A stretch of DNA of 64,000 bases from Devosia marina (GTDB lineage Bacteria; Pseudomonadota; Alphaproteobacteria; Rhizobiales; Devosiaceae): positions 1-64,000 of the forward strand of contig NZ_WQRF01000011.1 in NCBI RefSeq assembly GCF_009758415.1, given 5' to 3'. A model generated the notes under the pieces. The model was not told the DNA's origin and did not search any database. It worked only from the letters and a program-made list of their open reading frames with translations. Positions 33,958 through 41,955 of the stretch are shown piece after piece (position 1 is the stretch's first letter; every line of letters begins with the position of its first letter). The position numbers were made by a program, and so were the translations under genes.

Positions 33958-34746
33958 TTACTCGGCTGCGTATTCGAAGAACCAGTAATTGATGCGTTCG
34001 TCGAGCCAGCCTTCTTCGCGGAGCTGGGCGAGCGCGGCATTGATAGGCTCGACCAGGTCCGAACCGGGGGTGAGAATGAAACCGAATGGGTCAGACTTGA
34101 TGGCTTCGCCAGCCTGCTTGAACGAACCCGGATCGGCGCCGATATAGCCGGCCGAAGCGGCCTGGTCGGCGATCACGGCATCGACGTCGCCGGATTTGAC
34201 GGCCTGCACGGCGGCGCCGAAGCTGTCGAAAGTCTTGACCCGCGGATTGGCCTCGTCGCCATCGAGCACATCATAGATGGCGGTGTAGAACGAGGAGGTG
34301 CCGGCCTGGGCACCGAACAGGAGATCGGTGTTTTCGGCAAAGCTTTGCGGCCCGGCGATGCGCTCTTCATCGGCGCGGACGAGGAAATATTGCTCGACGG
34401 TGATGAAGGGATCGGTGAAGTCGATCTGTTCTTCACGCTCCTCGGTGATGGTGATGCCGTCAGCGCCGATGTCGAACTGGCCGGTGCGAACACTTTCGAT
34501 CATCACGTCCCAGGCGGTCAGATCCCATTCCACAGTTGCATTGAGGCGCCTGGCGACCTCATTGATGACATCATATTCCAGCCCGATGCCCTGTCCGTCA
34601 GGACCGGCGAAGTTGAGCGGGTAATAGGCGTTTTCGGTGACCGCCTGGATGACCCTGCCCTCAAGGTCGGGCAGGTCCTGGGCGGTGGCCGGCAGGGCGA
34701 AAGCAGCCAGCGCGGCGCCGGCCAGCAGAAGTGAAGTGATACGCAT
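33958..34746 (-). CDS. Amino-acid ABC transporter substrate-binding protein
   Basis: A 262-residue periplasmic binding protein with a signal peptide (about residues 1-22, ATAQ). The SBP family 3 fold is shown by [53 protein letters not shown] and [18 protein letters not shown]. It would feed the permease gene downstream; the pair is separated by about 120 bp holding a palindromic repeat, which may reduce permease expression or terminate some transcripts. Confidence 0.93.
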   Translation of the reverse strand: MRITSLLLAGAALAAFALPATAQDLPDLEGRVIQAVTENAYYPLNFAGPDGQGIGLEYDVINEVARRLNATVEWDLTAWDVMIESVRTGQFDIGADGITITEEREEQIDFTDPFITVEQYFLVRADEERIAGPQSFAENTDLLFGAQAGTSSFYTAIYDVLDGDEANPRVKTFDSFGAAVQAVKSGDVDAVIADQAASAGYIGADPGSFKQAGEAIKSDPFGFILTPGSDLVEPINAALAQLREEGWLDERINYWFFEYAAE

Positions 34747-34814
34747 AGTGTTGGCATCTCCCGGACAGGTTTTGCCGGGAGACTAATCAAGCAGCCCGGC
34801 TTTGGGAATGGGCG

Positions 34815-35183
34815 TCAGGCCTGGTCGTTGACCTCGGCGCCCGGACCGTTGGACTTGAGCGAGTCGATGGCGTTCTTGGCCGAGGCCTTGGAGGCATAGG
34901 TTTCGGTGCGGGCCATGGTCTCGCCATTGGAGGCGACGAAGCGCACGAAATGCTGGCCGTCCTTGGATTCAACGATCTCAAAGCGATAGCCAGAGCCATC
35001 TTCGCCCTTGGACAGGTCGACCGTAATGGCATCGGGCGCGTTCTTCTTGAGCGAGTCGATACCGTTCCGGGCGCTGGCCTTCTGCTTGTAGTTTTCGGAC
35101 CAGAAGATCTTTTCGGAATTATAGGAAAAGTCGAACTTGAACTGATCGTTGGCGGCAGAAGTGATGTTGAACTTATGTGCCAT
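34815..35183 (-). CDS. YegP-like DUF1508 protein
   Basis: A 122-residue protein built of two DUF1508 repeats. The first has NDQFKFDFSYNSEKIFWSEN and ASARNGIDSLKKNAP; the second has GYRFEIVESKDGQHFVRFVA, SKASAKNAIDSLKSNGP. YegP-like proteins are small stress-associated proteins whose fold is known but whose task is not. It is transcribed alone. Confidence 0.92.
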   Translation of the reverse strand: MAHKFNITSAANDQFKFDFSYNSEKIFWSENYKQKASARNGIDSLKKNAPDAITVDLSKGEDGSGYRFEIVESKDGQHFVRFVASNGETMARTETYASKASAKNAIDSLKSNGPGAEVNDQA

Positions 35184-35250
35184 GACGCAGGCCTCCCAAG
35201 CTGGCTTTGATGGGCAGAGACTAACCTACTGAGAGGAATTGGAAAGCCTT

Positions 35251-35544
35251 TTACTCTTTGGGATCAGCCCGATCGAGATGGCCCAGATCGCGGCCGGGAT
35301 CGATGCGGTCGCGCACCATCTGCTTGAGTACGCGGCTATCGGGAAAGCCGCCATCGCGCTTGCGCTCCCAGATCAACTCACCATCGAGATGAATCTCGAA
35401 AATGCCGCCAGTGCCGGGAATGAGCGCCACCTGGCCAAGCGCGGTGCCGAAGGTGGAGAGCAGTTCCTGGGCCATCCAGCCGGAGCGCAGCAGCCAGTTG
35501 CACTGGGTGCAATAGGCAATGGTGACCGCCGGGCCGCCACTCAT
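35251..35544 (-). CDS. SelW/Rdx-family thioredoxin-like protein
   Basis: A 97-residue protein of the SelT/SelW/SelH (Rdx) family with the redox motif CTQC (Cys12, Cys15) after the first strand, LIPGTGGIFEIHLDGELIWERK in the middle and GGFPDSRVLKQMVRD at the end. Here Cys replaces the selenocysteine of eukaryotic relatives. Its start overlaps the stop of the upstream cNMP-binding gene by 4 bp, so they are co-translated. Confidence 0.9.
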   Translation of the reverse strand: MSGGPAVTIAYCTQCNWLLRSGWMAQELLSTFGTALGQVALIPGTGGIFEIHLDGELIWERKRDGGFPDSRVLKQMVRDRIDPGRDLGHLDRADPKE

Positions 35545-35999
35545 TTGCCGCTCTTGCCGGCCTCGGCCGGATCGACAAGGGTGGACAAGATCTGATCGAC
35601 CAGATCGAGATCCTGCCGCTTGCCGGCGGACTGCTGCTGCAGGTCGACGAGATAGGAAGTGGTGTAATAAAGCCGCCGCGCCAGCATGGTGGCGATATGC
35701 AGGCTCATCTCTGGCTGCGCTTCGAGAAAGGTCAGTGCGTCGGGAATTTCATAGGCGCGCACCTCGGACAGCGCCTTGACCGTGGCCGAATGAGGCATGT
35801 CGAGCAGCACGGCCATTTCACCGAAGATCGAGCCGGGTTCGTCGACATGGGTGACCTGGGTGCGCTCACGGATGACCTCCACCTGCCCCTTGATGAGCAC
35901 CAGCAATTTGCCCAGCCGTTCGCCTTCGGGCAGCATGATCTGGCCGGACTTGAACCGGATTTCTGCAAGTTCGCTGCAATAGTCGAGAATATCGGCCAT
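35541..35999 (-). CDS. Cyclic-nucleotide-binding domain protein without DNA-binding domain
   Basis: A 152-residue protein made of a single cNMP-binding barrel: FKSGQIMLPEGERLGKLLVL, GSIFGEMAVLLDMPHSATV (the phosphate-binding cassette region) and SEVRAYEIPDALTFLEAQPE. The helix-turn-helix that follows in CRP/FNR proteins is missing; instead a helix with YYTTSYLVDLQQQSAGKRQD ends the protein. It is translated with the SelW-like gene. A redox- or cNMP-linked switch acting on a partner protein is possible, but unproven. Confidence 0.85.
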   Translation of the reverse strand: MADILDYCSELAEIRFKSGQIMLPEGERLGKLLVLIKGQVEVIRERTQVTHVDEPGSIFGEMAVLLDMPHSATVKALSEVRAYEIPDALTFLEAQPEMSLHIATMLARRLYYTTSYLVDLQQQSAGKRQDLDLVDQILSTLVDPAEAGKSGK

Positions 36000-36083
36000 T
36001 GGCCCCGCCTCCCATGTCTGCCGGACCCCGCCGTCCGGTTGGTCAGTCGCGGCGGAATCTAAAGCATTGGCCGGACAAAGCAA

Positions 36084-36111
36084 AGCCGCCCGAACAGAAG
36101 TCCGGGCGGCT
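36084..36111 (-). terminator. Hairpin terminator after the DUF1236 gene
   Basis: AGCCGCCCG...CGGGCGGCT is a perfect 9-bp stem just downstream of the DUF1236 stop (minus strand), followed by TTTGCTTTG. The stem is good and the U tract moderate. Confidence 0.6.
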
Positions 36112-36133
36112 AAAGCCAATCGATCGTCTGCGA

Positions 36134-36766
36134 CTACTTTACCCACACAACGGTGCGGGTCGAGCTGTCGACCAGGGCCGGGCGGCCATCGACATAGACG
36201 TAGCCGTAAAACTGGCTATCCGGCACCTGGTTGATGCTGACGCTATCGGGCAGAACATAGCCCACGACCACGTCACCTTCGGCGTTAATCGGGTCCACCG
36301 GATTATTGATGGCGAAGTCGGCAGCCGACTGGCTCACCACATAACCCGGGGAATAGACCACTGTGCTGCTGGCCAGTTCGACGATCCAGACGCGGCCATT
36401 GGCGTAGAAGTAGCCATGGTTCTCGTCGCCTTCGACCGGATAGATCGTCACGCCATTGGGTACCGTGGCCCCGACATCGAGCGAACCCTGGATGGTTACA
36501 GGCTCGACAGGGTTATTGCCGACATATTCGATGGTGGAGGTTGCAATACCGGCCTCGGCACCAATGACTGCACCAGCAAAACCGCCGATCACAGCACCAA
36601 TGGGTCCGCCAGCCAGAAAGCCAAGCGTTGCACCACCCGCAGCACCGCCGGTTGCGCCGATGGTGGCGCCGGCGTTGGCGTCAACGGTGCCGCTGGTCTG
36701 GGCCAAGGCAGGCAGCGACAGGGCAAGCGACATCACGGCCACAGAGGCCAGAAGGGTCTTTTTCAT
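36134..36766 (-). CDS. DUF1236 secreted protein with two repeats
   Basis: A 210-residue protein with a signal peptide (about residues 1-22, ALAQ), then a Gly/Ala-rich stretch (GATIGATGGAAGGATLGFLA) that resembles glycine-zipper segments, and two DUF1236-type repeats. Each repeat has an N(N)PV(D/E)P motif, a V..G...P..V.I..V strand pattern and ending aromatic strands (GYFYANGRVWIVE; GYVYVDGRPALVD). Role unknown; such proteins are envelope-associated in rhizobia. Hairpin terminator downstream. Confidence 0.85.
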   Translation of the reverse strand: MKKTLLASVAVMSLALSLPALAQTSGTVDANAGATIGATGGAAGGATLGFLAGGPIGAVIGGFAGAVIGAEAGIATSTIEYVGNNPVEPVTIQGSLDVGATVPNGVTIYPVEGDENHGYFYANGRVWIVELASSTVVYSPGYVVSQSAADFAINNPVDPINAEGDVVVGYVLPDSVSINQVPDSQFYGYVYVDGRPALVDSSTRTVVWVK

Positions 36767-36923
36767 TTGTTGTCATTCCTTTTATGCGGCGGTCTGAAGA
36801 CCGCTCTTGCAAGGGAAACTCGCCAGAAATTGGCGGTTCTTTTCCGCCCCTTGCTCAACAAACGGAGGCGCCCTGTTTCCGTTCCGCCGCAGAAAGAATG
36901 TGATGAGAGGAGTGGCCGATCGG

Positions 36924-37421
36924 CTACAGCAGCTTCTCAATGGCCGGCGCGATCTCGGCCGGTTCGGTGGTGGGGGCAAAGCGATCGACCACCTTGCCGT
37001 CCCGGCCCAGCAGGAACTTGGTGAAGTTCCATTTGATGGCTCCCGTGCCCAGAACGCCCGGGGCCGCGGCGGTGAGCCAATCGAACAGGGGGTGGGCGGC
37101 ATCGCCATTGACCTCGATACGCTCGAACATGGGGAAGCTGACGCCGAAAGTGAGCGCACAGAATTGCGCGATCTCGTCGCTGCTGCCCGGCTCCTGCGCG
37201 CCGAACTGGTTGCAGGGGAAGCCCAGAATGACCAGCCCCCGATCCTTGTACTGCTGGTAGAGCGCTTCGAGCCCCTCATATTGCGGGGTGAAGCCGCACT
37301 GGCTGGCCACGTTGACGATCAGCACCACCTGCCCGGCAAAGGCGGAGAGCGCTTGCGGCGTCCGGTCGAGGCGATTGGCGGAAAAATCGGCAAGGGTCTT
37401 ATTGGCAAGGATCTGGGTCAT
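36924..37421 (-). CDS. Glutathione peroxidase family protein
   Basis: A 165-residue peroxidase. The catalytic Cys42 is in VNVASQCGFTPQY, with the Gln of ILGFPCNQFG and the Trp of IKWNFTKFL completing the usual active-site set. Cys95-region residues may provide the resolving thiol, as in thioredoxin-dependent Gpx. The length fits bacterial BsaA/BtuE-type Gpx. It stands alone on the minus strand. Confidence 0.95.
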   Translation of the reverse strand: MTQILANKTLADFSANRLDRTPQALSAFAGQVVLIVNVASQCGFTPQYEGLEALYQQYKDRGLVILGFPCNQFGAQEPGSSDEIAQFCALTFGVSFPMFERIEVNGDAAHPLFDWLTAAAPGVLGTGAIKWNFTKFLLGRDGKVVDRFAPTTEPAEIAPAIEKLL

Positions 37422-37485
37422 GGCAAAGGCTCTGGGATGGTTTCGCCCCAGAGCTAGGGCGATCGTGCCGGAGGTGCAAGGGTAG

Positions 37486-37887
37486 TCAGCGCTGTGCAGC
37501 GAGCCAGTCCGGGTCGGGGTCGATGGGGGTGATCACATCGAGCAGGATGCCATTGGGATCGGCGGCGATGAAATGGCGCTGGCCGAACACCTCGTCGCGC
37601 AGCGGCTGGATGATCGAAACGCCAGACCGCTCGAGCCGCGCCGCAACTGCTGCGGCGTCTTCCACCTCAAAGCTCAGGATCAGATGGGCAGTGGGATGGC
37701 GTCCCCGGGGCGGGATGGTCTCGTGGTCAAAGGCGATCAGGGCCAGCTCATTGCCCTTGGCGCCGCCGCGCAGTTGCACATACCAATCGCTTTCAAAGAC
37801 CGGCTCGAAGCCGAAATGGTCCTGAAAGAAGCGGCTGGTGGCGGCGACATCCCGGACATGGAGCAGAGGATAAAGCGTGTTGAACAT
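37486..37887 (-). CDS. VOC-family protein (glyoxalase/bleomycin-resistance fold)
   Basis: A 133-residue VOC protein with two beta-alpha-beta-beta-beta units: [20 protein letters not shown] and FGFEPVF in the first, [20 protein letters not shown] and [17 protein letters not shown] in the second. The start at 37887 has GGGAG just upstream. It is divergent from a TetR gene 76 bp away, which probably controls it. Substrate unknown. Confidence 0.88.
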   Translation of the reverse strand: MFNTLYPLLHVRDVAATSRFFQDHFGFEPVFESDWYVQLRGGAKGNELALIAFDHETIPPRGRHPTAHLILSFEVEDAAAVAARLERSGVSIIQPLRDEVFGQRHFIAADPNGILLDVITPIDPDPDWLAAQR

Positions 37888-37963
37888 TGATCGTCTCCCT
37901 GAGCAGGCTTTATCATAACAAACACGCAGCATGTTTGAATGTTAGATGCAAGGTGTATGAAAG

Positions 37964-38548
37964 ATGGATGTCAGAAGACGTCAGGAGGATCGTCGGGCTG
38001 CTACGCGCCGGGCCCTGGTCGCGGCCGCCCGCACTCTGTTTGCCCAAAAGGGTTACGCGGCGACCAGCACGCCGGAAATTGTCAAGGCAGCCGGGGTGAC
38101 GCGTGGCGCGCTCTACCATCATTTCGCGGACAAGCAGGCGCTATTTGCCGCCGTGGTGGAAGAGGAGCATGCGGTGCTGGCGTTGACCATCCACCAGGCG
38201 GCCGAGGGCGGCGAAGACGAGCCTGGCCCGGTCAAGGCGCTGATCCGGGGCGGGGATGGCTTTCTCGCCGCCATGCAGGACGAAGGCCGGCGGCGCATGC
38301 TGATCGTGGATGCGCCGGCGGTGCTGGGGCGCGCGACGGTCGATGAGATCGATGGGCGCCATGGCTTGCGCACGCTGGTTGAGGGGGTCGATGCGGCCAT
38401 TGAGGCCGGTGCCATCAAGGAGCTGCCATCCTTGCCTCTGGCCCATCTGCTCAGCGCCATGTTCGACCGGGCCGCTTTGGTGCCGGCAGACGAGATCAAT
38501 GAATATCGCAAGGTGATGAAGGCGCTCATCAGAGGGCTGAAGAAGTAG
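37964..38548 (+). CDS. TetR-family transcriptional regulator
   Basis: A 194-residue TetR protein. The helix-turn-helix is at about residues 10-57 (AARTLFAQKGYAATSTPEIV, then GVTRGALYHHFADKQALFAAVV). The C-terminal ligand domain is all helical. It is divergent from the VOC gene, its likely target. It ends before a bidirectional terminator. Confidence 0.92.
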   Translation: MDVRRRQEDRRAATRRALVAAARTLFAQKGYAATSTPEIVKAAGVTRGALYHHFADKQALFAAVVEEEHAVLALTIHQAAEGGEDEPGPVKALIRGGDGFLAAMQDEGRRRMLIVDAPAVLGRATVDEIDGRHGLRTLVEGVDAAIEAGAIKELPSLPLAHLLSAMFDRAALVPADEINEYRKVMKALIRGLKK

Positions 38549-38582
38549 GCAATCTGCCTTTCCACTTCCCGCTGGGGAGAAG

Positions 38583-38612
38583 AAAAAAGCGGGGATCGCT
38601 CCCCGCTTTTTT
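38583..38612. terminator. Bidirectional terminator after tetR
   Basis: AAAAAAGCGGGG-ATCGCT-CCCCGCTTTTTT is a perfect palindromic stem with A and T runs, serving the convergent TetR gene and the small peptide gene. Confidence 0.9.
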
Positions 38613-38622
38613 GGCCTTCCAG

Positions 38623-38697
38623 TCAGAAGACCAGGAAGATGATGATGATCAGCCAGATCGGCACGCCGAGCAGCCAAAGTGCGAGACCTTTGAACAT
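38623..38697 (-). CDS. 24-residue hydrophobic peptide
   Basis: Reads MFKGLALWLLGVPIWLIIII and ends FLVF before TGA at 38623. AAGGAG lies 7 bases upstream of the ATG, an excellent ribosome binding site, and a terminator follows 11 bp after the stop. The peptide is one membrane helix with a lysine near the start. Similar tiny proteins are widespread in Hyphomicrobiales as unannotated genes. It lies just downstream of the 298-residue membrane protein gene on the same strand. Confidence 0.7.
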   Translation of the reverse strand: MFKGLALWLLGVPIWLIIIIFLVF

Positions 38698-38721
38698 CGC
38701 TATTCTCCTTTCGCTGCCCGA

Positions 38722-39618
38722 TCAGAACCGACGGAAGACGTCAGCAAAGACGGTGTTGTTGTCGCGGTGATTGCCACCCTTCTGAGCCGCCCAATAGGCG
38801 CCGATGGCCGCGACCAGCGAGGAAGCCGCCAGCAGGAAGGCCGCAAGGATAGCCGTGTTGCGGGCTATGCGCGCCGCCTCGACGGCGTCCTGACGGGCCG
38901 CTTCGACATTGGCGATCACGCTATCGACACGCGCCTCGGCCTCGGCAGGGGGCAGGCCGGTATTGGCGGCCACCACATTGGCGAGATAGGTGCGGTCCTC
39001 AGCGGGAACCGTGCCGTCGCCCAGCGCCGCCTGGGCAAAGATGCGGCCAGCTTCGTCGCGGGCCACGCCGGGATCGACCGGCGTATCGGCGCGGAACAGG
39101 GTATCGATGAAATAGGCATTGGGGTCGAGCCCGTCCGCTGCGCCTTCCGAGACATTGGAAGCGGCCGTGGTGGCGGTGGCAATGGTCGTGCCTACGGCAC
39201 TGCCCAAAGCGCCAATGCCACCAACGGCCAGAATGGCGCCGATGATCATGGCGCCGCCCCAGACCAGCAGGCCATGGGCGCCGTCGCGCATGTCGCTTTC
39301 ATCTTCGGTGGCGTCGAAATTGCGCGCCCGCATACGACCAGTGAGATAGCCACCGGCCATGAAGGAGGAGATCTGGACCCAGAGGAACCAGCTTGCCGCA
39401 CCAATGCCGATCAGAATGGCCGGGGCACCCTCACGGGCATTGAAGTCGATGAAGTTGAGGCCAATGGCCGAGCCGAAGCTGATCAGCACCAGCGAGATGG
39501 CCGAAGCAAGCACGATGCCGGCGAAGATGGCCGGCCAATCGACATAGCTGTGTTCGGCCTGGTCCCTGGTGACTTCTTTATCAACGACGGCGACGCCGGG
39601 CGATGTGTCCATGCTCAT
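38722..39618 (-). CDS. Multi-helix membrane protein of unknown function
   Basis: A 298-residue protein with about four membrane helices: residues about 29-52, 66-88, 118-140 and 255-276. The region between helices 3 and 4 is acidic and helical (ARVDSVIANVEAARQDAVEA). Relatives are sometimes called PhnA-like without basis. The ATG at 39618 follows GGAGGACA. It lies between two genes for 24-residue hydrophobic peptides, all on the minus strand, so the three may act together in the membrane. Confidence 0.75.
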   Translation of the reverse strand: MSMDTSPGVAVVDKEVTRDQAEHSYVDWPAIFAGIVLASAISLVLISFGSAIGLNFIDFNAREGAPAILIGIGAASWFLWVQISSFMAGGYLTGRMRARNFDATEDESDMRDGAHGLLVWGGAMIIGAILAVGGIGALGSAVGTTIATATTAASNVSEGAADGLDPNAYFIDTLFRADTPVDPGVARDEAGRIFAQAALGDGTVPAEDRTYLANVVAANTGLPPAEAEARVDSVIANVEAARQDAVEAARIARNTAILAAFLLAASSLVAAIGAYWAAQKGGNHRDNNTVFADVFRRF

Positions 39619-39640
39619 GTCTGTGTCCTCCCGCTCTGGC

Positions 39641-39715
39641 TCAAGCCAGGCCAATGAAGGACAGGATAGCCATGACAATCACGACAAGGCCGACGAGATA
39701 GATGATGGAGTTCAT
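39641..39715 (-). CDS. 24-residue hydrophobic peptide
   Basis: Reads MNSIIYLVGLVVIVMAILSF and ends IGLA. GAGGG lies about 8 bases upstream of the ATG. It is a single membrane helix, upstream of the 298-residue membrane protein gene with a 22-bp gap. Peptides with this sequence pattern are common in rhizobia. Confidence 0.65.
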   Translation of the reverse strand: MNSIIYLVGLVVIVMAILSFIGLA

Positions 39716-39797
39716 GGGAAATCCCTCTTGTTGAACGACGCAGGTGGTCAAACAACTGTGAGGGAGGTGGTTTTGTTCCGAATGGGGCACAATGGCG

Positions 39798-39823
39798 GCG
39801 GGCGGGGATCTGTCCCCGCCCGC
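39798..39823 (-). terminator. Strong hairpin after the pyrimidine ABC operon
   Basis: GCGGGCGGGGA-TCTG-TCCCCGCCCGC is a perfect 11-bp stem 23 bp downstream of the binding-protein stop on the minus strand. No U tract follows, so it may stabilise the mRNA end or help Rho-dependent ending. Confidence 0.5.
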
Positions 39824-39846
39824 CCACGTCACTGGGTAAGCGCTGC

Positions 39847-40824
39847 TTACTTCAGGGCATCGGTGACGACGGTAGTGTAGGCGCCTTCTGGTGTTGCGGT
39901 GATGATTTCCTGATCGAGCAGGGCCTGAACGGTGCGGTCATAGGTCTCCATGCTGAGCGCCGGGTCGGTGGCATCGACCAGCTTGGAGACTTCGCCGACC
40001 ATATAGAGCTGATGCTCATATTCGGCAGCGCCGGTGTCGTCCATTTCCACCACGATTTCGGCGGCTTCCTCCGGGTTCTCCAGGGCATAGGCCCAGCCCT
40101 TCATCGAGGCCTTCACGAAGCGGGTATAGGCATCGACCCTGGCCGGGTCATCGAGGGTATCCTCCATGACATAGAGGCCGTCTTCCAAGAGGTCATTGCC
40201 CATGTCGGTATAGTTGAAGATGGTCAGGTTATCCGGGCCGTAACCCGCATCGAGCGCCTGGCCATATTCGTTATAGGTCATGACCGAGATGCAGTCGGCC
40301 TGGCCCTGGATCATAGGCTGGATATCAAAGCTCTGCTGCAGCACGGTGACGCCGCCTTCCGATCCATCGGTGGGGATGCCTTCCTTGTTCATCCAGGCAA
40401 AGAAGGGATATTCGTTGCCAAAGAACCAGACGCCCAGGGTATGGCCGGGGAAATCGGCGACTTCGGTGATGCCGGTTTCCTCGGGGCAGATCATCATCAG
40501 GCCCGAGCGCTTGAAGGGCTGGGCGATATTGACCAGGGGCACACCCGATTCACGTGCAGCCATGCCGGCAGCCATCCAGGTGACAATGATATCGGCGCCA
40601 CCGCCGGCAATCACCTGCTCAGGTGCGATATTGGGGCCGCCGGGCAGGATGGTGACGTCGAGATTTTCCTCGTCATAGAAGCCCTTGGATTCGGCGACCA
40701 GATAGCCGGCGAACTGGGCCTGCGTGACCCACTTCAACTGCAGGGTCAGCGCATCCTGGGCAAAGGCCGGCGCGATACCCAGCGCCATGGCGCCGGTGAG
40801 CAGTCCTGCGATCAGTTTCTTCAT
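39847..40824 (-). CDS. ABC substrate-binding protein, NMT1/THI5-like (pyrimidine uptake)
   Basis: A 325-residue periplasmic protein with a signal peptide (about residues 1-22). The fold features LQLKWVTQAQFAGYLVAESK and GFYDEENLDVTILPGG are those of NMT1/THI5-like binding proteins, which take up pyrimidine-like and thiamine-precursor compounds. The Met at 40824 is used, with GGGAA 6 bases before it; an ATG 12 bases upstream is possible. It is last in the order ATPase, permease, permease, binding protein, next to pyrimidine catabolic genes, so a uracil/thymine or dihydropyrimidine ligand is inferred. Confidence 0.9.
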   Translation of the reverse strand: MKKLIAGLLTGAMALGIAPAFAQDALTLQLKWVTQAQFAGYLVAESKGFYDEENLDVTILPGGPNIAPEQVIAGGGADIIVTWMAAGMAARESGVPLVNIAQPFKRSGLMMICPEETGITEVADFPGHTLGVWFFGNEYPFFAWMNKEGIPTDGSEGGVTVLQQSFDIQPMIQGQADCISVMTYNEYGQALDAGYGPDNLTIFNYTDMGNDLLEDGLYVMEDTLDDPARVDAYTRFVKASMKGWAYALENPEEAAEIVVEMDDTGAAEYEHQLYMVGEVSKLVDATDPALSMETYDRTVQALLDQEIITATPEGAYTTVVTDALK

Positions 40825-40842
40825 TTTCGTTCCCATTCCCTG

Positions 40843-41955
40843 TTACGCCCGTCCACCACGGACGGACGGATGCCAGAAGGTGACGCCCCTTTCGATGAGG
40901 GCGATCACCCCGTAAAAGGCGGACCCCGCGACCGCCGCAACAGCGATCTCCGCCCAGACCAGGTCGATGGCGAGACGCCCCACCCCGGTCGAAATCCGGA
41001 AGCCCATTCCCACAATGGGTGTCCCGAAGAACTCCGCTACGATTGCGCCAATCAAGGCCAGAGTCGAGTTGATCTTGAGGGCGTTGAATATGAAGGGGCC
41101 CGCAGCGGGGAGCCTGAGCTTCATAAGGGTTTGCCAATTGTTGGCGGCATAGGTGTGCATGAGGTCGCGCTCGATGGCGCTGGCGGCATTCAGGCCCGCC
41201 ACCGTGTTGACCAGCATGGGAAAGAAGGTCATGGCGACCACGACCGCGGCCTTGGATTGCCAGTCGAAGCCAAACCACATGACCATGATGGGGGCGATGC
41301 CGATAATGGGCAGCGCCGACATGAAATTGCCAATCGGCATGACCCCGGCTTTGAGGAAGGGCGAGCGGTCCACGGCAATGGCGACGGCCAGCCCGGCGAG
41401 GCACCCGATGGCATAGCCGGGCAACACCGACTTGATGAAGGTCTGGACGAAATCGGCCCAGAGGATGTTCGTTTCGGCCATGAACCGCGCGCCGATGGCC
41501 GAGGGCGGCGGCAGCAGCACCGGCGGCACGTTGGCGCCGCGGGTAATGACTTCCCAGGCGACCAGCAAAGCAAGGCCGAAAATGACCGGAATGACGAGAC
41601 CCGTGCCAGTTTCGGGCAAGTGCCCGGCCCTGATGGCGGCCGACAGGCGTTCGACGAACAGCCAGGCAAAGGCCCAGCTTGCCACCAATGCCCACCAGAA
41701 ATGGGCCGGCATGGCCCCGGTTTGCGGCAGCGCCAGCAATAGCGCCACGGCGCCGAGAAGCATCAAGGCGCCATCAAACCAGAGGTTGATGGGTCGGATC
41801 AGCCGCACCATAGCAGCCGCGCCCAGGGCGAAGAACACGGTCAGCAGCGGTACCGAACCGGGGTCGGGCAAGCTAAACACCAGCCCCAGCGCGGCCGCCC
41901 CGGAGGCCAGCAGCGCCAATGCGAATTGCATGGTGGTCAGGCTGGTGCGGTTCAT
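40843..41955 (-). CDS. ABC transporter permease (pyrimidine uptake), N-terminally extended
   Basis: A 370-residue permease. The C-terminal 250 residues form a SsuC/ThiX-like permease (VLLPPPSAIGARFMAE, then the EAA loop near LMHTYAANNWQTLMKLRLP). The N-terminal 110 residues add about four further helices not present in ordinary SsuC-type permeases of about 260 residues. It overlaps the next permease gene by 4 bp (ATGA). Confidence 0.92.
   Translation of the reverse strand: MNRTSLTTMQFALALLASGAAALGLVFSLPDPGSVPLLTVFFALGAAAMVRLIRPINLWFDGALMLLGAVALLLALPQTGAMPAHFWWALVASWAFAWLFVERLSAAIRAGHLPETGTGLVIPVIFGLALLVAWEVITRGANVPPVLLPPPSAIGARFMAETNILWADFVQTFIKSVLPGYAIGCLAGLAVAIAVDRSPFLKAGVMPIGNFMSALPIIGIAPIMVMWFGFDWQSKAAVVVAMTFFPMLVNTVAGLNAASAIERDLMHTYAANNWQTLMKLRLPAAGPFIFNALKINSTLALIGAIVAEFFGTPIVGMGFRISTGVGRLAIDLVWAEIAVAAVAGSAFYGVIALIERGVTFWHPSVRGGRA

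Noticed and set aside
40012..41742. A 576-codon plus-strand frame across the pyrimidine ABC genes
   Set aside because: It is antisense to the binding-protein and permease genes, which have clear family matches and tight overlaps.
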